From Lawsonibacter asaccharolyticus (GTDB lineage: Bacteria > Bacillota > Clostridia > Oscillospirales > Oscillospiraceae), in contig BFBT01000001.1 in NCBI GenBank assembly GCA_003112755.1, positions 2,108,001 to 2,172,000 on the forward strand: a DNA stretch of 64,000 nucleotides. Reading direction: 5' to 3'. The translations under genes were made by a program, and so were the position numbers. Of this stretch, positions 41,586 through 50,399 are shown one piece after another; within the stretch, counting starts at the first letter, position 1; every line of letters begins with the position of its first letter. Below the pieces are notes generated by a model. That model saw nothing but the letters and a program-made list of their open reading frames with translations, ran no database searches and was not told where the DNA came from.

Positions 41586-42764
41586 TCAGCCGTTGAGAAA
41601 GGTCTGAGCAAGGGAGACGTAGAGGGCGGCCCCTTTCCAGAGCACTGACTCGTCCACGTCGAACCGGGGACTATGGTGGGGGCGGTCCGTCCCCTTGGCG
41701 GGGTCGGAGGAACTGAGAAAGAGAAAAGCCCCGGGGACCTGCTCCAGATAGAAGGCGAAATCCTCACCTCCCATGTTGGGGGCTGGGATGCGGGTGACGA
41801 CGTGCTCCGGGCCCACGACTTCGGCGGCGGCCCCGGCGGCCAGCTCCGCCATAGCGGGATCGTTGAGGACAGGGGGAGCGCCCCAGGTGATGGTGCAGTC
41901 CGCACTGGCGCCGAATACGGCAGCCGCTGCCTGGGCCACCTCACCGATGCGCCGGGCGGCGTACTGCCGCAGACCGTCCTCCAGAGTGCGGATGGTCCCC
42001 TCCAGCACTACCTCGTCCGGGATGATGTTATACTGGTCGCCCCCCTGGATCCTGCCGATGGTCAGGACCAGGGAGCGAGCGGCGCTGATCTCCCGGGTGG
42101 TGATGGCCTGGAGGGACAGAACGATGTGGACGGCCGCATTGACGGGGTCTACCCCTTTTTCCGGGGTGGAGCCATGGCAGCCGCGCCCCCGGACCCGGAT
42201 GGTGAACTTGTCAAAGGCCGCCATGCAGCAGCCGGAGGGGGCAATCACGGTGCCGCTGGGGATGTCGGCCCCCAGCAGGGTGCCGATATGGAAGCCGAAG
42301 ATGGCGTCCACTCCGTCCAGCGCCCCCTGCTCCAGCATGACTTTGGCTCCCTCACACTGCTCCTCGGCCGGCTGGAAGAGGAGGCGGACGGTGCCCCGGA
42401 GCTCCTTCCTGTGTTTCTGCAGGACTTGGGCGGCCCCCATGAGCATGGCGGCGTGGGCATCATGCCCGCAGGCGTGCATCACGCCGGGGCGGCGGGAGGA
42501 AAAAGGAAGTCCGGTCTCCTCTTGGATGGGCAGGGCGTCCATGTCTGCCCGCAGGGCCACCGTTCGACCAGGCAGGCCGCCCTGGATGGAGGCAATCAGG
42601 CCGCTGTCCCGGGGAGAGCGGACGAAAGGGATACCCAGGCGGTCCAGATGGGCGGAGAGACAGGCGGCGGTCTCGGGCAGCTGTGCCCCCACCTCCGGGA
42701 TCTGGTGCAGCTCCCGGCGCAGGGCAGTGATCTCATCTTGCAGGGCTTGACAATCCTTCCACAT
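41586..42764 (-). CDS. M20-family amidohydrolase (hippurate/indole-acetyl-amino-acid hydrolase type)
   Basis: A 392-residue metallopeptidase. Motifs: ALRADMDALPIQEETG, HACGHDAHAAMLMGAA, FQPAEEQCEGAK (catalytic Glu) and MGGEDFAFYLEQVPG. It removes an acyl group from N-acyl amino acids or cuts dipeptides with a dinuclear metal site in the cytosol. It lies upstream of spoIIID on the same strand, though a separate sporulation promoter intervenes. Confidence 0.93.
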   Translation of the reverse strand: MWKDCQALQDEITALRRELHQIPEVGAQLPETAACLSAHLDRLGIPFVRSPRDSGLIASIQGGLPGRTVALRADMDALPIQEETGLPFSSRRPGVMHACGHDAHAAMLMGAAQVLQKHRKELRGTVRLLFQPAEEQCEGAKVMLEQGALDGVDAIFGFHIGTLLGADIPSGTVIAPSGCCMAAFDKFTIRVRGRGCHGSTPEKGVDPVNAAVHIVLSLQAITTREISAARSLVLTIGRIQGGDQYNIIPDEVVLEGTIRTLEDGLRQYAARRIGEVAQAAAAVFGASADCTITWGAPPVLNDPAMAELAAGAAAEVVGPEHVVTRIPAPNMGGEDFAFYLEQVPGAFLFLSSSDPAKGTDRPHHSPRFDVDESVLWKGAALYVSLAQTFLNG

Positions 42765-42925
42765 GTTAGACGGGCTCCTTCCAGGTGTGAAGATCTAAAA
42801 TTTCCGGCAGGACTGCCTGCCGGCACATGTCCCTATTATAAGCGGCGCCGGGCAGGACCGCAAGGGGGACGGTGCACAGGGAGATCAGCAGGAAAAAATT
42901 TCTCTTCTTCGAAGGTGGGATATGG

Positions 42926-42954
42926 TTGCAATGGGTCGAAAAATGCGGTATTAT
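42926..42954 (+). promoter_or_regulatory. Promoter of the SLH-GH25 gene
   Basis: TTGCAA (42926-42931), 17-bp spacer, TATTAT (42949-42954). Confidence 0.55.
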
Positions 42955-43002
42955 GTCAACATATCACGGGCCCGCGGCGCCGGGCAGGAAAGGATGATCC
43001 CA

Positions 43003-44460
43003 TTGCAGCAGAAGAGAAGAAACATGAGGGGACCGGCTCTGCTGGCGGCTCTGTCCATGGTGCTGACAGCGGTGCCCGCGGCCCTGGCGGTCGAGACAGC
43101 GGCCGGGACCCCGCCCGCAGTCACGGAGGCCCCCTATTCGGATGTGCCGGCGGAGGCGTGGTACGCCCCCTTCGCGGCGGACCTGAAACAGGACGGGGCG
43201 GTGAGCGGCTATGAGGACGGCACCTTCCGGCCGGACAACGCCGTTACGGTGGGGGAGGCCCTGGTGATGGTGCTGGCGGCGGCAGGCTTTGACCGCCGGG
43301 AGGCCACCGGGGAGCACTGGAGCAGCGGCAATGCGGACTTTGCCCTGGAGAAGGGCTTTGTCACCCGGGAGCAGGTGACCGATCTGGACAGTGCGGTAAG
43401 CCGGCTGACGGTGGCCCAGATGGCGGCCAAAGCCCTGAACTTGAGGCCCTCCCGGAACGAGACGCCCTTCGGAGACGTGGACGATGGCTATGTCACCGTG
43501 CTCTATGAAAAGATACAGCTCTCCGGGGAGCTGGAGGAGGATGGCACGCTGTCTTACCATCCGGAGGACAGCATCACCCGCTCCGAGCTGGTCGCCATCA
43601 TCTGGCGGATGAAGAACACCGATGTCCACGCGGGGCAGATCGCCTATGAGGGGTACAGCCAGACCTTCTACCTGGATGTGCTGGAGACAGTCCCCGCCTT
43701 CTCCTACATCCCCCAGCTGTTCCGCATGGAGGGAGACTACCTCACCTATGATGATGGGACGGTTCAGGGGCACCTTGGGGTGGATGTGTCCCAGTTCCAG
43801 GGGGAGATCGACTGGGAGCAGGCGGCCGATGCCGGTGTGGAGTTCGCTATCGTCCGGGTGGGCGGCCGGGGCTACACCGAGGGCAAGCTCTATGAGGATA
43901 CATACTTTGACCGGAACGTCCAGGGCGCGCTGGATGCCGGGCTGGCGGTGGGGGCCTACTTCTTCTCCCAGGCCATTACCGTGGAGGAGGCGCTGGAGGA
44001 GGCGCGGTTCGTCCTGGAGCGGGTCCGAGACTATGACTTGACCATGCCGGTGGTCTTTGACTGGGAGATGGTCAGCGACAGCAGCGCCCGCACCAACGCC
44101 ATCGACAGCGACACCATGAATGAGGTGGCACTGGCTTTCTGCGGCGCCATCCAGGAGGCGGGCTATGAGTCTATGATCTACTTCAACTCCTATCAGGGGT
44201 ATGTGAAGTACGACCTGAGCAAGCTGCTGGATCACAGCTTCTGGTTCGCCCAGTACCAGGCGCAGCCCAGTTTCTACTATGACTTCCAGATGTGGCAGTA
44301 CAGCTCCAAGGGGAGTGTGCCGGGTATCCAGGGCGAGGTGGACATGAACCTCTATTTCGGAGCCCTGGAGGGCGGAGAGCGCCCCAAACTGCCCAACGGC
44401 CAGGAGGCCCCGCTGGACCCGGGCATCAACCCGGAGACCGGCCGGCCCTACGGATATTGA
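43003..44460 (+). CDS. Secreted SLH-repeat GH25 muramidase
   Basis: A 485-residue exported protein. Signal peptide about 8-27 (ALLAALSMVLTAVPAALA), three SLH-like repeats (about 45-205; first one has AWYAPFAADLKQDGAVSGYE and GTFRPDNAVT), then a GH25 lysozyme domain (about 255-455) with HLGVDVSQFQGEIDW and the catalytic VVFDWEMVSD. SLH repeats attach it to cell-wall polymers; GH25 cuts the glycan strand of peptidoglycan. TTG at 43003 is preferred: AGGAAAGG stands 9 bases upstream, whereas the in-frame ATG at 42994 abuts that site; ATG 43024 is also possible. Confidence 0.9.
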   Translation: MQQKRRNMRGPALLAALSMVLTAVPAALAVETAAGTPPAVTEAPYSDVPAEAWYAPFAADLKQDGAVSGYEDGTFRPDNAVTVGEALVMVLAAAGFDRREATGEHWSSGNADFALEKGFVTREQVTDLDSAVSRLTVAQMAAKALNLRPSRNETPFGDVDDGYVTVLYEKIQLSGELEEDGTLSYHPEDSITRSELVAIIWRMKNTDVHAGQIAYEGYSQTFYLDVLETVPAFSYIPQLFRMEGDYLTYDDGTVQGHLGVDVSQFQGEIDWEQAADAGVEFAIVRVGGRGYTEGKLYEDTYFDRNVQGALDAGLAVGAYFFSQAITVEEALEEARFVLERVRDYDLTMPVVFDWEMVSDSSARTNAIDSDTMNEVALAFCGAIQEAGYESMIYFNSYQGYVKYDLSKLLDHSFWFAQYQAQPSFYYDFQMWQYSSKGSVPGIQGEVDMNLYFGALEGGERPKLPNGQEAPLDPGINPETGRPYGY

Positions 44461-44469
44461 GAGAAAGCG

Positions 44470-44510
44470 AGCGGTCCGCCCTACGGGGCGGACCGCTTGA
44501 CTGATTTTGT
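44470..44510 (+). terminator. Terminator between muramidase and birA genes
   Basis: AGCGGTCCGCCC pairs with GGGCGGACCGCT, followed by TGACTGATTTTGTT. Confidence 0.65.
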
Positions 44511-45502
44511 TACACATATCCGTACATCCCGCGGACGGACACCTCTCCCGCGGAGAGGGCCTCCCGGCGGCCGTCATCGTACTCCACCACCAGACGGAAC
44601 TCGTCGTCGATGGACAGAGCGGTGGCCTCGGTGCGGGAGGCGGGGGTGATGAGCTGTACCCGATTGCCCGGCGTGAGGCAGTCGGCCCGGTACCGGGCCA
44701 GATAGTCCGCCTTGCCCTGGGGAAAGGCGGAGTACATCCGGTCCAGAGCCCGGATGATCTGGACCGCCAGCTCGGAGCGGCGCACCGGGCGGCCCAGGAC
44801 ATTGAAGAGGGAGGCTGCGATGGGCCGCACGTCGGGGCTGAAGTCCTCGGGGCGCTGGTTGACATTCACGCCAATGCCGGTGACCAGATACTGGAGGGCG
44901 TTGATCTCGTTCTCCAGCCCCATCTCGGTGAGAATACCGCACAGCTTTTTCCCTTCCAGCACGATGTCGTTGGTCCACTTGATCCTGGGGCGGACGCCGC
45001 AGGCGGCCTGGATGCCATCGCATACAGCCACTGCCACCCAGGCGGTGAAGTCCACCACCTCTATGGGGGGGAGCTGGGGGCGGAGAAGGGCGGTCAGATA
45101 CAGCCCGCAGCCCCGGGGGGACTGGAAGGAGCGGCCCAGCCGGCCCCGGCCGCCGGTCTGCTCCTCCGCCAGCACCACCAGGCCCTCCGGCGCGCCCGCC
45201 ATAGCCTGGCGCTTGGCCTCCGTGTTGGTGGAGTCGATGGTGTCCAGACAGAGCAGGCGGCTCCCCACCAGACAGCCGGCCAGGTGGCCGGACAGCTCCC
45301 CCTCCCGCACCCGGTCGGGGGCGGACTCCAGGCGGTAGCCCCGGTTGGGGGCGGAGGTGATCTCATATCCCTCCTGGCGGAGAGCCTCGATGGCCTTCCA
45401 CACGGCGGCGCGGCTGACGCCCAGTGTACGGCTCATGGCCGCCCCGGACAGATATTCCCCCGGGTGCGCCAGCAGCAGGGACAGAACGGTTTCTCGGCTC
45501 AA
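44510..45502 (-). CDS. birA: BirA bifunctional biotin protein ligase/repressor
   Basis: A 330-residue protein with an N-terminal winged helix (LGVSRAAVWKAIEALRQEGY, 1-60), a ligase domain with GGRGRLGRSF (biotinyl-AMP loop), KWTNDIVLEGKKLCGIL and GIGVNVNQ, and a C-terminal SH3-like domain. It attaches biotin to carboxylase subunits, and the HTH indicates repression of biotin genes. Confidence 0.95.
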   Translation of the reverse strand: MSRETVLSLLLAHPGEYLSGAAMSRTLGVSRAAVWKAIEALRQEGYEITSAPNRGYRLESAPDRVREGELSGHLAGCLVGSRLLCLDTIDSTNTEAKRQAMAGAPEGLVVLAEEQTGGRGRLGRSFQSPRGCGLYLTALLRPQLPPIEVVDFTAWVAVAVCDGIQAACGVRPRIKWTNDIVLEGKKLCGILTEMGLENEINALQYLVTGIGVNVNQRPEDFSPDVRPIAASLFNVLGRPVRRSELAVQIIRALDRMYSAFPQGKADYLARYRADCLTPGNRVQLITPASRTEATALSIDDEFRLVVEYDDGRREALSAGEVSVRGMYGYV

Positions 45503-45592
45503 GGCAGGGCCCTCCTTTAAATCGGCAATCAGAACTTGTGGTCTTTATTATACCCGTGGGGGCTGGGTGGTGTCAACTGAGGCTGGCAGACA

Positions 45593-45622
45593 GGCATAAC
45601 CCCAGGTCCTGTCCCATATAAA
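45593..45622 (+). promoter_or_regulatory. Sigma-E-like promoter of yabP operon
   Basis: GGCATAAC (45593-45600), 14-bp spacer, CATATAAA (45615-45622). The yabP operon is sigma-E-dependent in Bacillus. Confidence 0.6.
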
Positions 45623-45649
45623 TGGGAAAAACGAGAAAGGGTGAACGCA

Positions 45650-45937
45650 ATGGCGTATGAAGAGAACATGCCCAGGATGGAGGGGGCACACCATGTCATT
45701 CTGGAGGGGCGGGAACAGCTGTCCGTCTCCGGCGTGGAGGAGGTGGAGAGCTTCGATGAAAACACCATCATCATGACCACAGTGAAGGGGACCCTGGTGG
45801 TCCGGGGGGAGGATCTGCACATCGAGAAGCTCTCTCTGGACGGGGGAGACCTGCGGGTGGAGGGCGTGGTCGATTCCCTATCCTATGAGGACGACAGCCG
45901 GGAGCGGGGCGGATTCTTCGCCCGTCTGCTGCGCTGA
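45650..45937 (+). CDS. yabP: Sporulation protein YabP
   Basis: A 95-residue YabP/YqfC-family protein: HHVILEGREQLSVSGVEEVESFDE and the mid-strand TTVKGTLVVRGEDLHIEKL are family features, and the C-terminus is basic/aromatic. Needed for spore coat or cortex formation in Bacillus. ATG at 45650 has AGAAAGG 9 bases upstream. First gene of yabP-yabQ-divIC-yabR. Confidence 0.93.
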   Translation: MAYEENMPRMEGAHHVILEGREQLSVSGVEEVESFDENTIIMTTVKGTLVVRGEDLHIEKLSLDGGDLRVEGVVDSLSYEDDSRERGGFFARLLR

Positions 45938-45938
45938 C

Positions 45939-46622
45939 ATGACCATTTCGGTGGCGCAGCAGGCCGCCGCCCTGGCCCAGGCGGCGGCGCTGGGGCTGGC
46001 GGTGGGGCTGCTGTATGACCTGTTCCGTGTCCTCCGGGTCCGGGTGGCCCTGCCCCTGCTGGGGGCGGTGCTGGATCTGTCCTTCTGGATCATTGTGACA
46101 GTGGCGCTGTTCGTCTGGTCTCAGCAGGCATGGCGGGGGGAGATCCGGCTGTACGGGATCTTCTTTCTCTTTGGGGGCGGGGTGCTCTATTTCTGGCTCA
46201 TCAGTACCTGGATGCTGAAAATCGGCTATTTTTTGGCAGATGCGGCGGCCCTGGTGTGGCGCATCCTTACCCTCCCCCTGGCGGCGGCGGGAAAATTGCA
46301 GAAAAAAACTAAAAAATTTGCAAAAAATAGCTTTCATTTTGCGCAGGAATGGTTTAGAATAAATCAGATAACTGAGGAGCTGGATGCCGCCGCCCGGAGA
46401 CGGGAGCGGCGGGAGACGGGAGGGAGTGCGCATGCGGTTCAAGCGAGCCGGTCTTTTGACCAAGGTCGTGGTGATGGTCCTGCTGATCTACATGGCCACG
46501 GCCCTGCTGGATCTCCATGGGCAGATCCAGACCATCCAGGTGGAGCGGGAGGAGCTGAATCAGCAGGTGGCCGCCCAGCAGCTGGAAAACCAGCAGCTGG
46601 CCAACGCCATCGAAAACAGTGA
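45939..46622 (+). CDS. yabQ: Sporulation membrane protein YabQ (with long out-of-frame overlap of divIC)
   Basis: The first about 150 residues are YabQ: helices at about 8-25 (with GLLYDLFRVLRV), 42-62 and 70-92, then a basic stretch (KKTKKFAKNSFHFAQEWF). YabQ is needed for the spore cortex in Bacillus. The frame does not stop before divIC but runs 191 bases into it in another frame, adding about 64 low-complexity Gly/Arg/Ala residues that look like shadow coding. A lost stop or a frameshift near 46300-46430 is likely. The start is one base after the yabP stop. Confidence 0.8.
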   Translation: MTISVAQQAAALAQAAALGLAVGLLYDLFRVLRVRVALPLLGAVLDLSFWIIVTVALFVWSQQAWRGEIRLYGIFFLFGGGVLYFWLISTWMLKIGYFLADAAALVWRILTLPLAAAGKLQKKTKKFAKNSFHFAQEWFRINQITEELDAAARRRERRETGGSAHAVQASRSFDQGRGDGPADLHGHGPAGSPWADPDHPGGAGGAESAGGRPAAGKPAAGQRHRKQ

Positions 46623-46707
46623 CGATCCTGACATGCTGGAGTCGGTCGCCCGGGACAAGGGCTATGTGAAGTCGGGGGAGACCCTCTACATCGACGTGGC
46701 CAACTGA
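46432..46707 (+). CDS. divIC: Septum formation initiator, FtsB/DivIC family
   Basis: A 91-residue bitopic protein: membrane helix about 10-28, coiled coil about 30-60 (EELNQQVAAQQLENQQL), then the conserved ESVARDKGYVKSGETLYID. Part of the divisome bridging FtsL and others. Its place after yabPQ is the same as in Bacillus subtilis. AGGGAG precedes the ATG; the 5' 191 bases overlap yabQ. Confidence 0.9.
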   Translation: MRFKRAGLLTKVVVMVLLIYMATALLDLHGQIQTIQVEREELNQQVAAQQLENQQLANAIENSDDPDMLESVARDKGYVKSGETLYIDVAN

Positions 46708-46762
46708 CCACCCAGGAAACGGCCTCAGGGGGAAATTTACAAGGAGGATATATCAGTCGCTT

Positions 46763-47206
46763 ATGGAGTTTGGTGTTGGGTCCATTGTGGATGGGAAGGT
46801 TACGGGAATCACAAAATTCGGTGCCTTTGTGGCCCTGCCGGAAGGGAGATCCGGCTTGGTCCACATCTCTGAGATCGCTTATTCCTATGTGAACGAGGTG
46901 TCGGATCACCTCAAGGAGGGGCAGGAAGTCAAAGTAAAAGTCATCGGCATCGATCAGAACAACCGGATCAATTTGTCCATCAAGAAGGTGACAGAGCCCC
47001 CTCCCCGCCCGGCCGGCGGCGGACAGGGCGGACGGCCCCGTTCCGGGGGAGGGCGGCCTGGCGGCTTCGCGCCCCGGCCTGCCGCGCCCAAGGAGCCCAC
47101 TGACTTTGAGGACCGGCTGAAGCAGTTTATGCAGTCCTCTGACAGTAAGCTGTCTGAGCTGCGCTACATAGAAAAAAAGGGAAACTCCCGCCGCTCCCGC
47201 CGGTGA
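46763..47206 (+). CDS. yabR: S1-domain RNA-binding protein YabR
   Basis: A 147-residue protein: S1 domain at 1-75 (GSIVDGKVTGITKFGAFVAL, GLVHISEIA, VKVIGIDQNNRINLSIK), then a Gly/Arg/Pro-rich linker and a short basic C-terminal helix. It binds RNA or ribosomes. Same operon place as Bacillus yabR. Confidence 0.93.
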   Translation: MEFGVGSIVDGKVTGITKFGAFVALPEGRSGLVHISEIAYSYVNEVSDHLKEGQEVKVKVIGIDQNNRINLSIKKVTEPPPRPAGGGQGGRPRSGGGRPGGFAPRPAAPKEPTDFEDRLKQFMQSSDSKLSELRYIEKKGNSRRSRR

Positions 47207-47215
47207 GAGGCACCG

Positions 47216-47247
47216 GGACCGCGCAGCTGCCTGCGCGGTCCTTTTTT
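47216..47247 (+). terminator. Terminator of the yabP operon
   Basis: GGACCGCGCAG pairs with CTGCGCGGTCC, followed by six T. Confidence 0.9.
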
Positions 47248-47409
47248 ATCCCGGCATACAAAAACGCCCCCGGATGGATCTCCATCCAAGGGCGTTCAGC
47301 AAATGCAGGAACAGATTCGCAGAGAAAACCAGTTTGGTTGAGCTGCCTGACAAATATACCATATAATTACAAATATGTCAACTAAAGAATTGCCGGAAAG
47401 GAGCAATAT

Positions 47410-48570
47410 ATGCTGATCATTCACGGAACGGTGCACACCATGGACGGACCGGCCATCGACAACGGGTTTGTAGCCATACGGGAGGGAAAGATCTGGAAGG
47501 TGGGACCGATGGAGGAGTGCCCCGCCGACTGGAAGGGGGAGACGCTGGATGCCCGGGGGGGGCACATCCTGCCTGGCTTCGTGGACGCTCACTGCCACCT
47601 GGGGATGTTCGGGGACGCCATGGGCTTTGAGGGGGACGACGGCAACGAGGCCACCGACCCCTGCACCCCCCACCTGCGGGCCATCGACGGAGTGAACCCT
47701 ATGGACCGCTGCTTCCGGGACGCGCGGCTGGCGGGAGTGACCACGGTCCTGACCGGTCCGGGCAGCGCCAATCCCATCAGCGGCCAGTTCGTAGCCATGA
47801 AGACCGCCGGCCGCTGGCTGGACGACATGGTCATCAAGGCCCCGGCGGCCATGAAGCTGGCGCTGGGAGAGAACCCCAAGCTCACCTACCACGAGCGGCA
47901 TGAGGGACCCATCACCCGGATGGCCACCGCTGCCGTCATCCGGGAGAATCTGGCCAAGGCAGTGGAGTACCGGGACAAGCTGGAGCGGGCGGCTGCCGAC
48001 CCAGACGAGGAGAAGCCGGAGTTTGACGCAAAGCTGGAGGCCCTGCTCCCTGTGGTCCGCCGAGAACTGCCTGTCCATATCCACGCCCACCGGGCGGACG
48101 ATATCGCCACCGGCATCCGCATCTGCAAGGAGTTCGGGCTGGAGTATGTCATCGTCCACGGTACGGAAGGCCACCTCATCGCCAACGAGCTGGCCCGGGA
48201 GGGGGCCCGGGTCATCACCGGCCCCTGCCTGGGGGACCGTTCCAAACCGGAGCTGGCTAACATGAGCCTGGAGACCCCGGTGCTGCTGGCGATGGCGGGG
48301 GTGAAGATCGCTATCTGCACCGACCACCCGGAGACCCCGGTCCAGTACCTGCCCCTGTGTGCCGCCATGGCAGTGAAGGGCGGCCTGCCGGCGGATGCGG
48401 CCCTGGCGGCCATCACCATCTGGGCGGCGGAGATCGGCGGAGTGGCTCACCGGGTGGGCTCCCTGACGCCGGGGAAGGACGGTGACGTGGTGGTGATGAG
48501 CGGCCATCCCCTCAACTGGCTCAGCCGGGTCTCCGCCGTGGTGGTGGACGGCCGGCGGGTGACGGAATGA
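47410..48570 (+). CDS. Amidohydrolase (imidazolonepropionase-related)
   Basis: A 386-residue metal-dependent hydrolase. Metal ligands are seen in FVDAHCHLG, VHIHAHRADD and ICTDHPETP; the start (IHGTVHTMDG) and end (GKDGDVVVMSGHP) are those of the amidohydrolase composite domain. Bacterial homologues of this size are often annotated as imidazolonepropionase-like or isoaspartyl/cyclic-amide hydrolases; the substrate is not assignable. It is a single gene with AAAGGAG before the start. Confidence 0.88.
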   Translation: MLIIHGTVHTMDGPAIDNGFVAIREGKIWKVGPMEECPADWKGETLDARGGHILPGFVDAHCHLGMFGDAMGFEGDDGNEATDPCTPHLRAIDGVNPMDRCFRDARLAGVTTVLTGPGSANPISGQFVAMKTAGRWLDDMVIKAPAAMKLALGENPKLTYHERHEGPITRMATAAVIRENLAKAVEYRDKLERAAADPDEEKPEFDAKLEALLPVVRRELPVHIHAHRADDIATGIRICKEFGLEYVIVHGTEGHLIANELAREGARVITGPCLGDRSKPELANMSLETPVLLAMAGVKIAICTDHPETPVQYLPLCAAMAVKGGLPADAALAAITIWAAEIGGVAHRVGSLTPGKDGDVVVMSGHPLNWLSRVSAVVVDGRRVTE

Positions 48571-48637
48571 TGTTCTGTTAGAAGAGGGAAACTCTTGAGA
48601 AAAATTCACAAAAAAGTCTAGAATTTTTTGACGCCTG

Positions 48638-48674
48638 TGGTATAATTGACTCATCGGAGGCCAGATCTCCGATG
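48638..48674 (+). promoter_or_regulatory. hpf promoter (extended -10) and leader hairpin
   Basis: TGG-TATAAT (48638-48646), an extended -10 with no good -35 box; the predicted leader begins with a perfect hairpin CATCGGAG/CTCCGATG (48652-48674). Confidence 0.5.
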
Positions 48675-48709
48675 AAGTTGGCCCTCCGGGGCGAAAGGAG
48701 CGGAATGTT

Positions 48710-49255
48710 ATGAAGTTTGTGTTTACGGACAAAAAGGTGAACCTGCCCGCCGTGATTCATCGGTACGCGGAGAAAAAGGTGGGGAAGCTGGACCGTTTCT
48801 TTAAAGAGGACGCCACCGCAGCTGTCACATTCAGCATCGAGAGGGACCGGAACAGAGTGGAGGTCACCATCCGGTCTGGCGGCACCATCTTCCGCGCGTC
48901 GGAGAGCACCTCCGACATGCACGCATCCATTGACGCCGCTGTGGCCACGCTGGAGCGCCAGATCCGCAAAAATAAGACCCGGCTGGAGAAGCGGCTGCGC
49001 CAGGGGGCTTTTGAGCGCAGCGTGGATGAGGAGATCTCCACTTTTGTGCCCGACGGGCCGGAGGAGGGGGAGTACAACCTGGTCCGCAGCAAGCGCTTTC
49101 CCATCAAGCCCATGACCCGGGACGAGGCCATCCTTCAGATGAATCTGCTGGGCCACAGCTTCTTCGCTTTCCGGGACGAGGATGCGGACGGTGCTTTCGC
49201 GGTGGTCTACTGCCGCAATGACGGAGATTACGGCCTGATCGAAGACGAGGCCTGA
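48710..49255 (+). CDS. hpf: Ribosome hibernation promoting factor, long form
   Basis: A 181-residue long HPF. N-terminal S30AE domain (1-95; RYAEKKVGKLDRFF and ASIDAAVATLERQIRKNK), a linker, and the C-terminal dimerisation domain (KRFPIKPMTRDEAILQMNLLGHSFFAF). It joins ribosomes into inactive 100S dimers in slow growth. GAAAGGAG precedes the ATG. Confidence 0.96.
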   Translation: MKFVFTDKKVNLPAVIHRYAEKKVGKLDRFFKEDATAAVTFSIERDRNRVEVTIRSGGTIFRASESTSDMHASIDAAVATLERQIRKNKTRLEKRLRQGAFERSVDEEISTFVPDGPEEGEYNLVRSKRFPIKPMTRDEAILQMNLLGHSFFAFRDEDADGAFAVVYCRNDGDYGLIEDEA

Positions 49256-49277
49256 CCCAGCTTGAATAGAGCGGAAA

Positions 49278-49307
49278 GGGCCGGACGGACAGAAGTCCGC
49301 CCGGCCC
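49278..49307 (+). terminator. Terminator of hpf
   Basis: GGGCCGGACGGAC pairs (one mismatch) with GTCCGCCCGGCCC, followed by TTCTT. Confidence 0.7.
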
Positions 49308-49365
49308 TTCTTCCGTGATCCAAAACGGGAGGGGAGTTTCCCTCCGGACAGAATGGAGTGGCTTT

Positions 49366-50316
49366 ATGAATCCCAAAGCGCTGATCGATCTGCACTGTGA
49401 CACGCTGACAGACTGCCGGCCCACCCCTGCGGGGAATCCGGACACGCTGGACGACCCGGAGCGGGTGCTGTCCCTGTCCGCCATGCCGGAGGATGTGCAC
49501 TGGGCTCAGTTTTATGCGGTCTTTATTCCCGATGAGTATCGGGGACAGGCGGCCATCGACTATTTTGAGCAGAACCGGGAGAACTTTTTTCGCCAGATGA
49601 AGAAGTTTTCTCAGCGGGCAGCCCCCTGCCGCACCTATGCGGACATGAAGCGGGCATGGGCCGGAAATCAGACAGCGGCCTTTCTCACCATCGAGAACGG
49701 ATCGGCGCTGGCCGGAGACCTGAGCCGCGTCCAGGTGCTGGCAGACCAGGGGGTGCGGGCGGTGACGCTGGTGTGGAACGGCGAGAATGAGATCGGCTCG
49801 GGCCACACCACGGACCACGGGCTGTCCGCCTTCGGAAAAGCGGTGATCCCAGAGCTGGAGCGATGCGGCATCCTGGTGGACGTGTCTCACCTCAACGACC
49901 CGGGCTTCTATGATCTGCTGGAGGTGGCCCAAAAGCCCTTTCTGGCCACCCATTCCAACGCCAGGGCGGTGTGCGGCCACAGACGCAACCTCACAGACGA
50001 GATGATTCGGGAGATGGTGGACCGGGACTGTCTGATCGGCCTGAACTACTTTGTGAAATTCCTGCGGGACGAGGGCAGGGTGGAGAGCTTGGATGACCTG
50101 TACCGCCATGTGTCCCACTTCCTGGAGCTGGGGGCGGCCAAAAACCTGGCCCTGGGCTCCGACTTTGACGGGGCCGACTTGCCGGACTACCTGAACAGCC
50201 CGGCCAAGGCGGCGGGGATCTATGAGTATCTGCTGTCCCGGGGTATCGGCCAGGAACTGGCCGACGGGATCATGTTCGGCAACGCCAGCCGCTTTTTCCA
50301 GACCCATTTGACGTAA
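49366..50316 (+). CDS. Membrane dipeptidase family (peptidase M19)
   Basis: A 316-residue zinc dipeptidase: IDLHCDTLTD (first ligands), FLTIENGSAL (bridging Glu), LVDVSHLNDPG, FLATHSNARAVCGHRRNL and GSDFDGAD. It splits dipeptides, including D-configured ones. No signal peptide is present, so it is cytosolic. Start ATG at 49366 with GGAG 8 bases upstream. Confidence 0.94.
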   Translation: MNPKALIDLHCDTLTDCRPTPAGNPDTLDDPERVLSLSAMPEDVHWAQFYAVFIPDEYRGQAAIDYFEQNRENFFRQMKKFSQRAAPCRTYADMKRAWAGNQTAAFLTIENGSALAGDLSRVQVLADQGVRAVTLVWNGENEIGSGHTTDHGLSAFGKAVIPELERCGILVDVSHLNDPGFYDLLEVAQKPFLATHSNARAVCGHRRNLTDEMIREMVDRDCLIGLNYFVKFLRDEGRVESLDDLYRHVSHFLELGAAKNLALGSDFDGADLPDYLNSPAKAAGIYEYLLSRGIGQELADGIMFGNASRFFQTHLT

Positions 50317-50322
50317 CAAGAC

Positions 50323-50346
50323 GCCCCCTCCCTCCACGGAGGGGGC
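50323..50346 (+). terminator. Terminator of the M19 gene
   Basis: GCCCCCTCC pairs with GGAGGGGGC; T-rich tail GGACTTCTTCT. Confidence 0.6.
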
Positions 50347-50399
50347 GGACTTCTTCTGTAGGGCGTGAGTGCCGACACGCTAGAGAAAGGAGCGAAGTG

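Noticed and set aside
42964..44865. 633-codon minus-strand frame across the muramidase gene
   Set aside because: Shadow of the SLH-GH25 and birA genes; no domain content.
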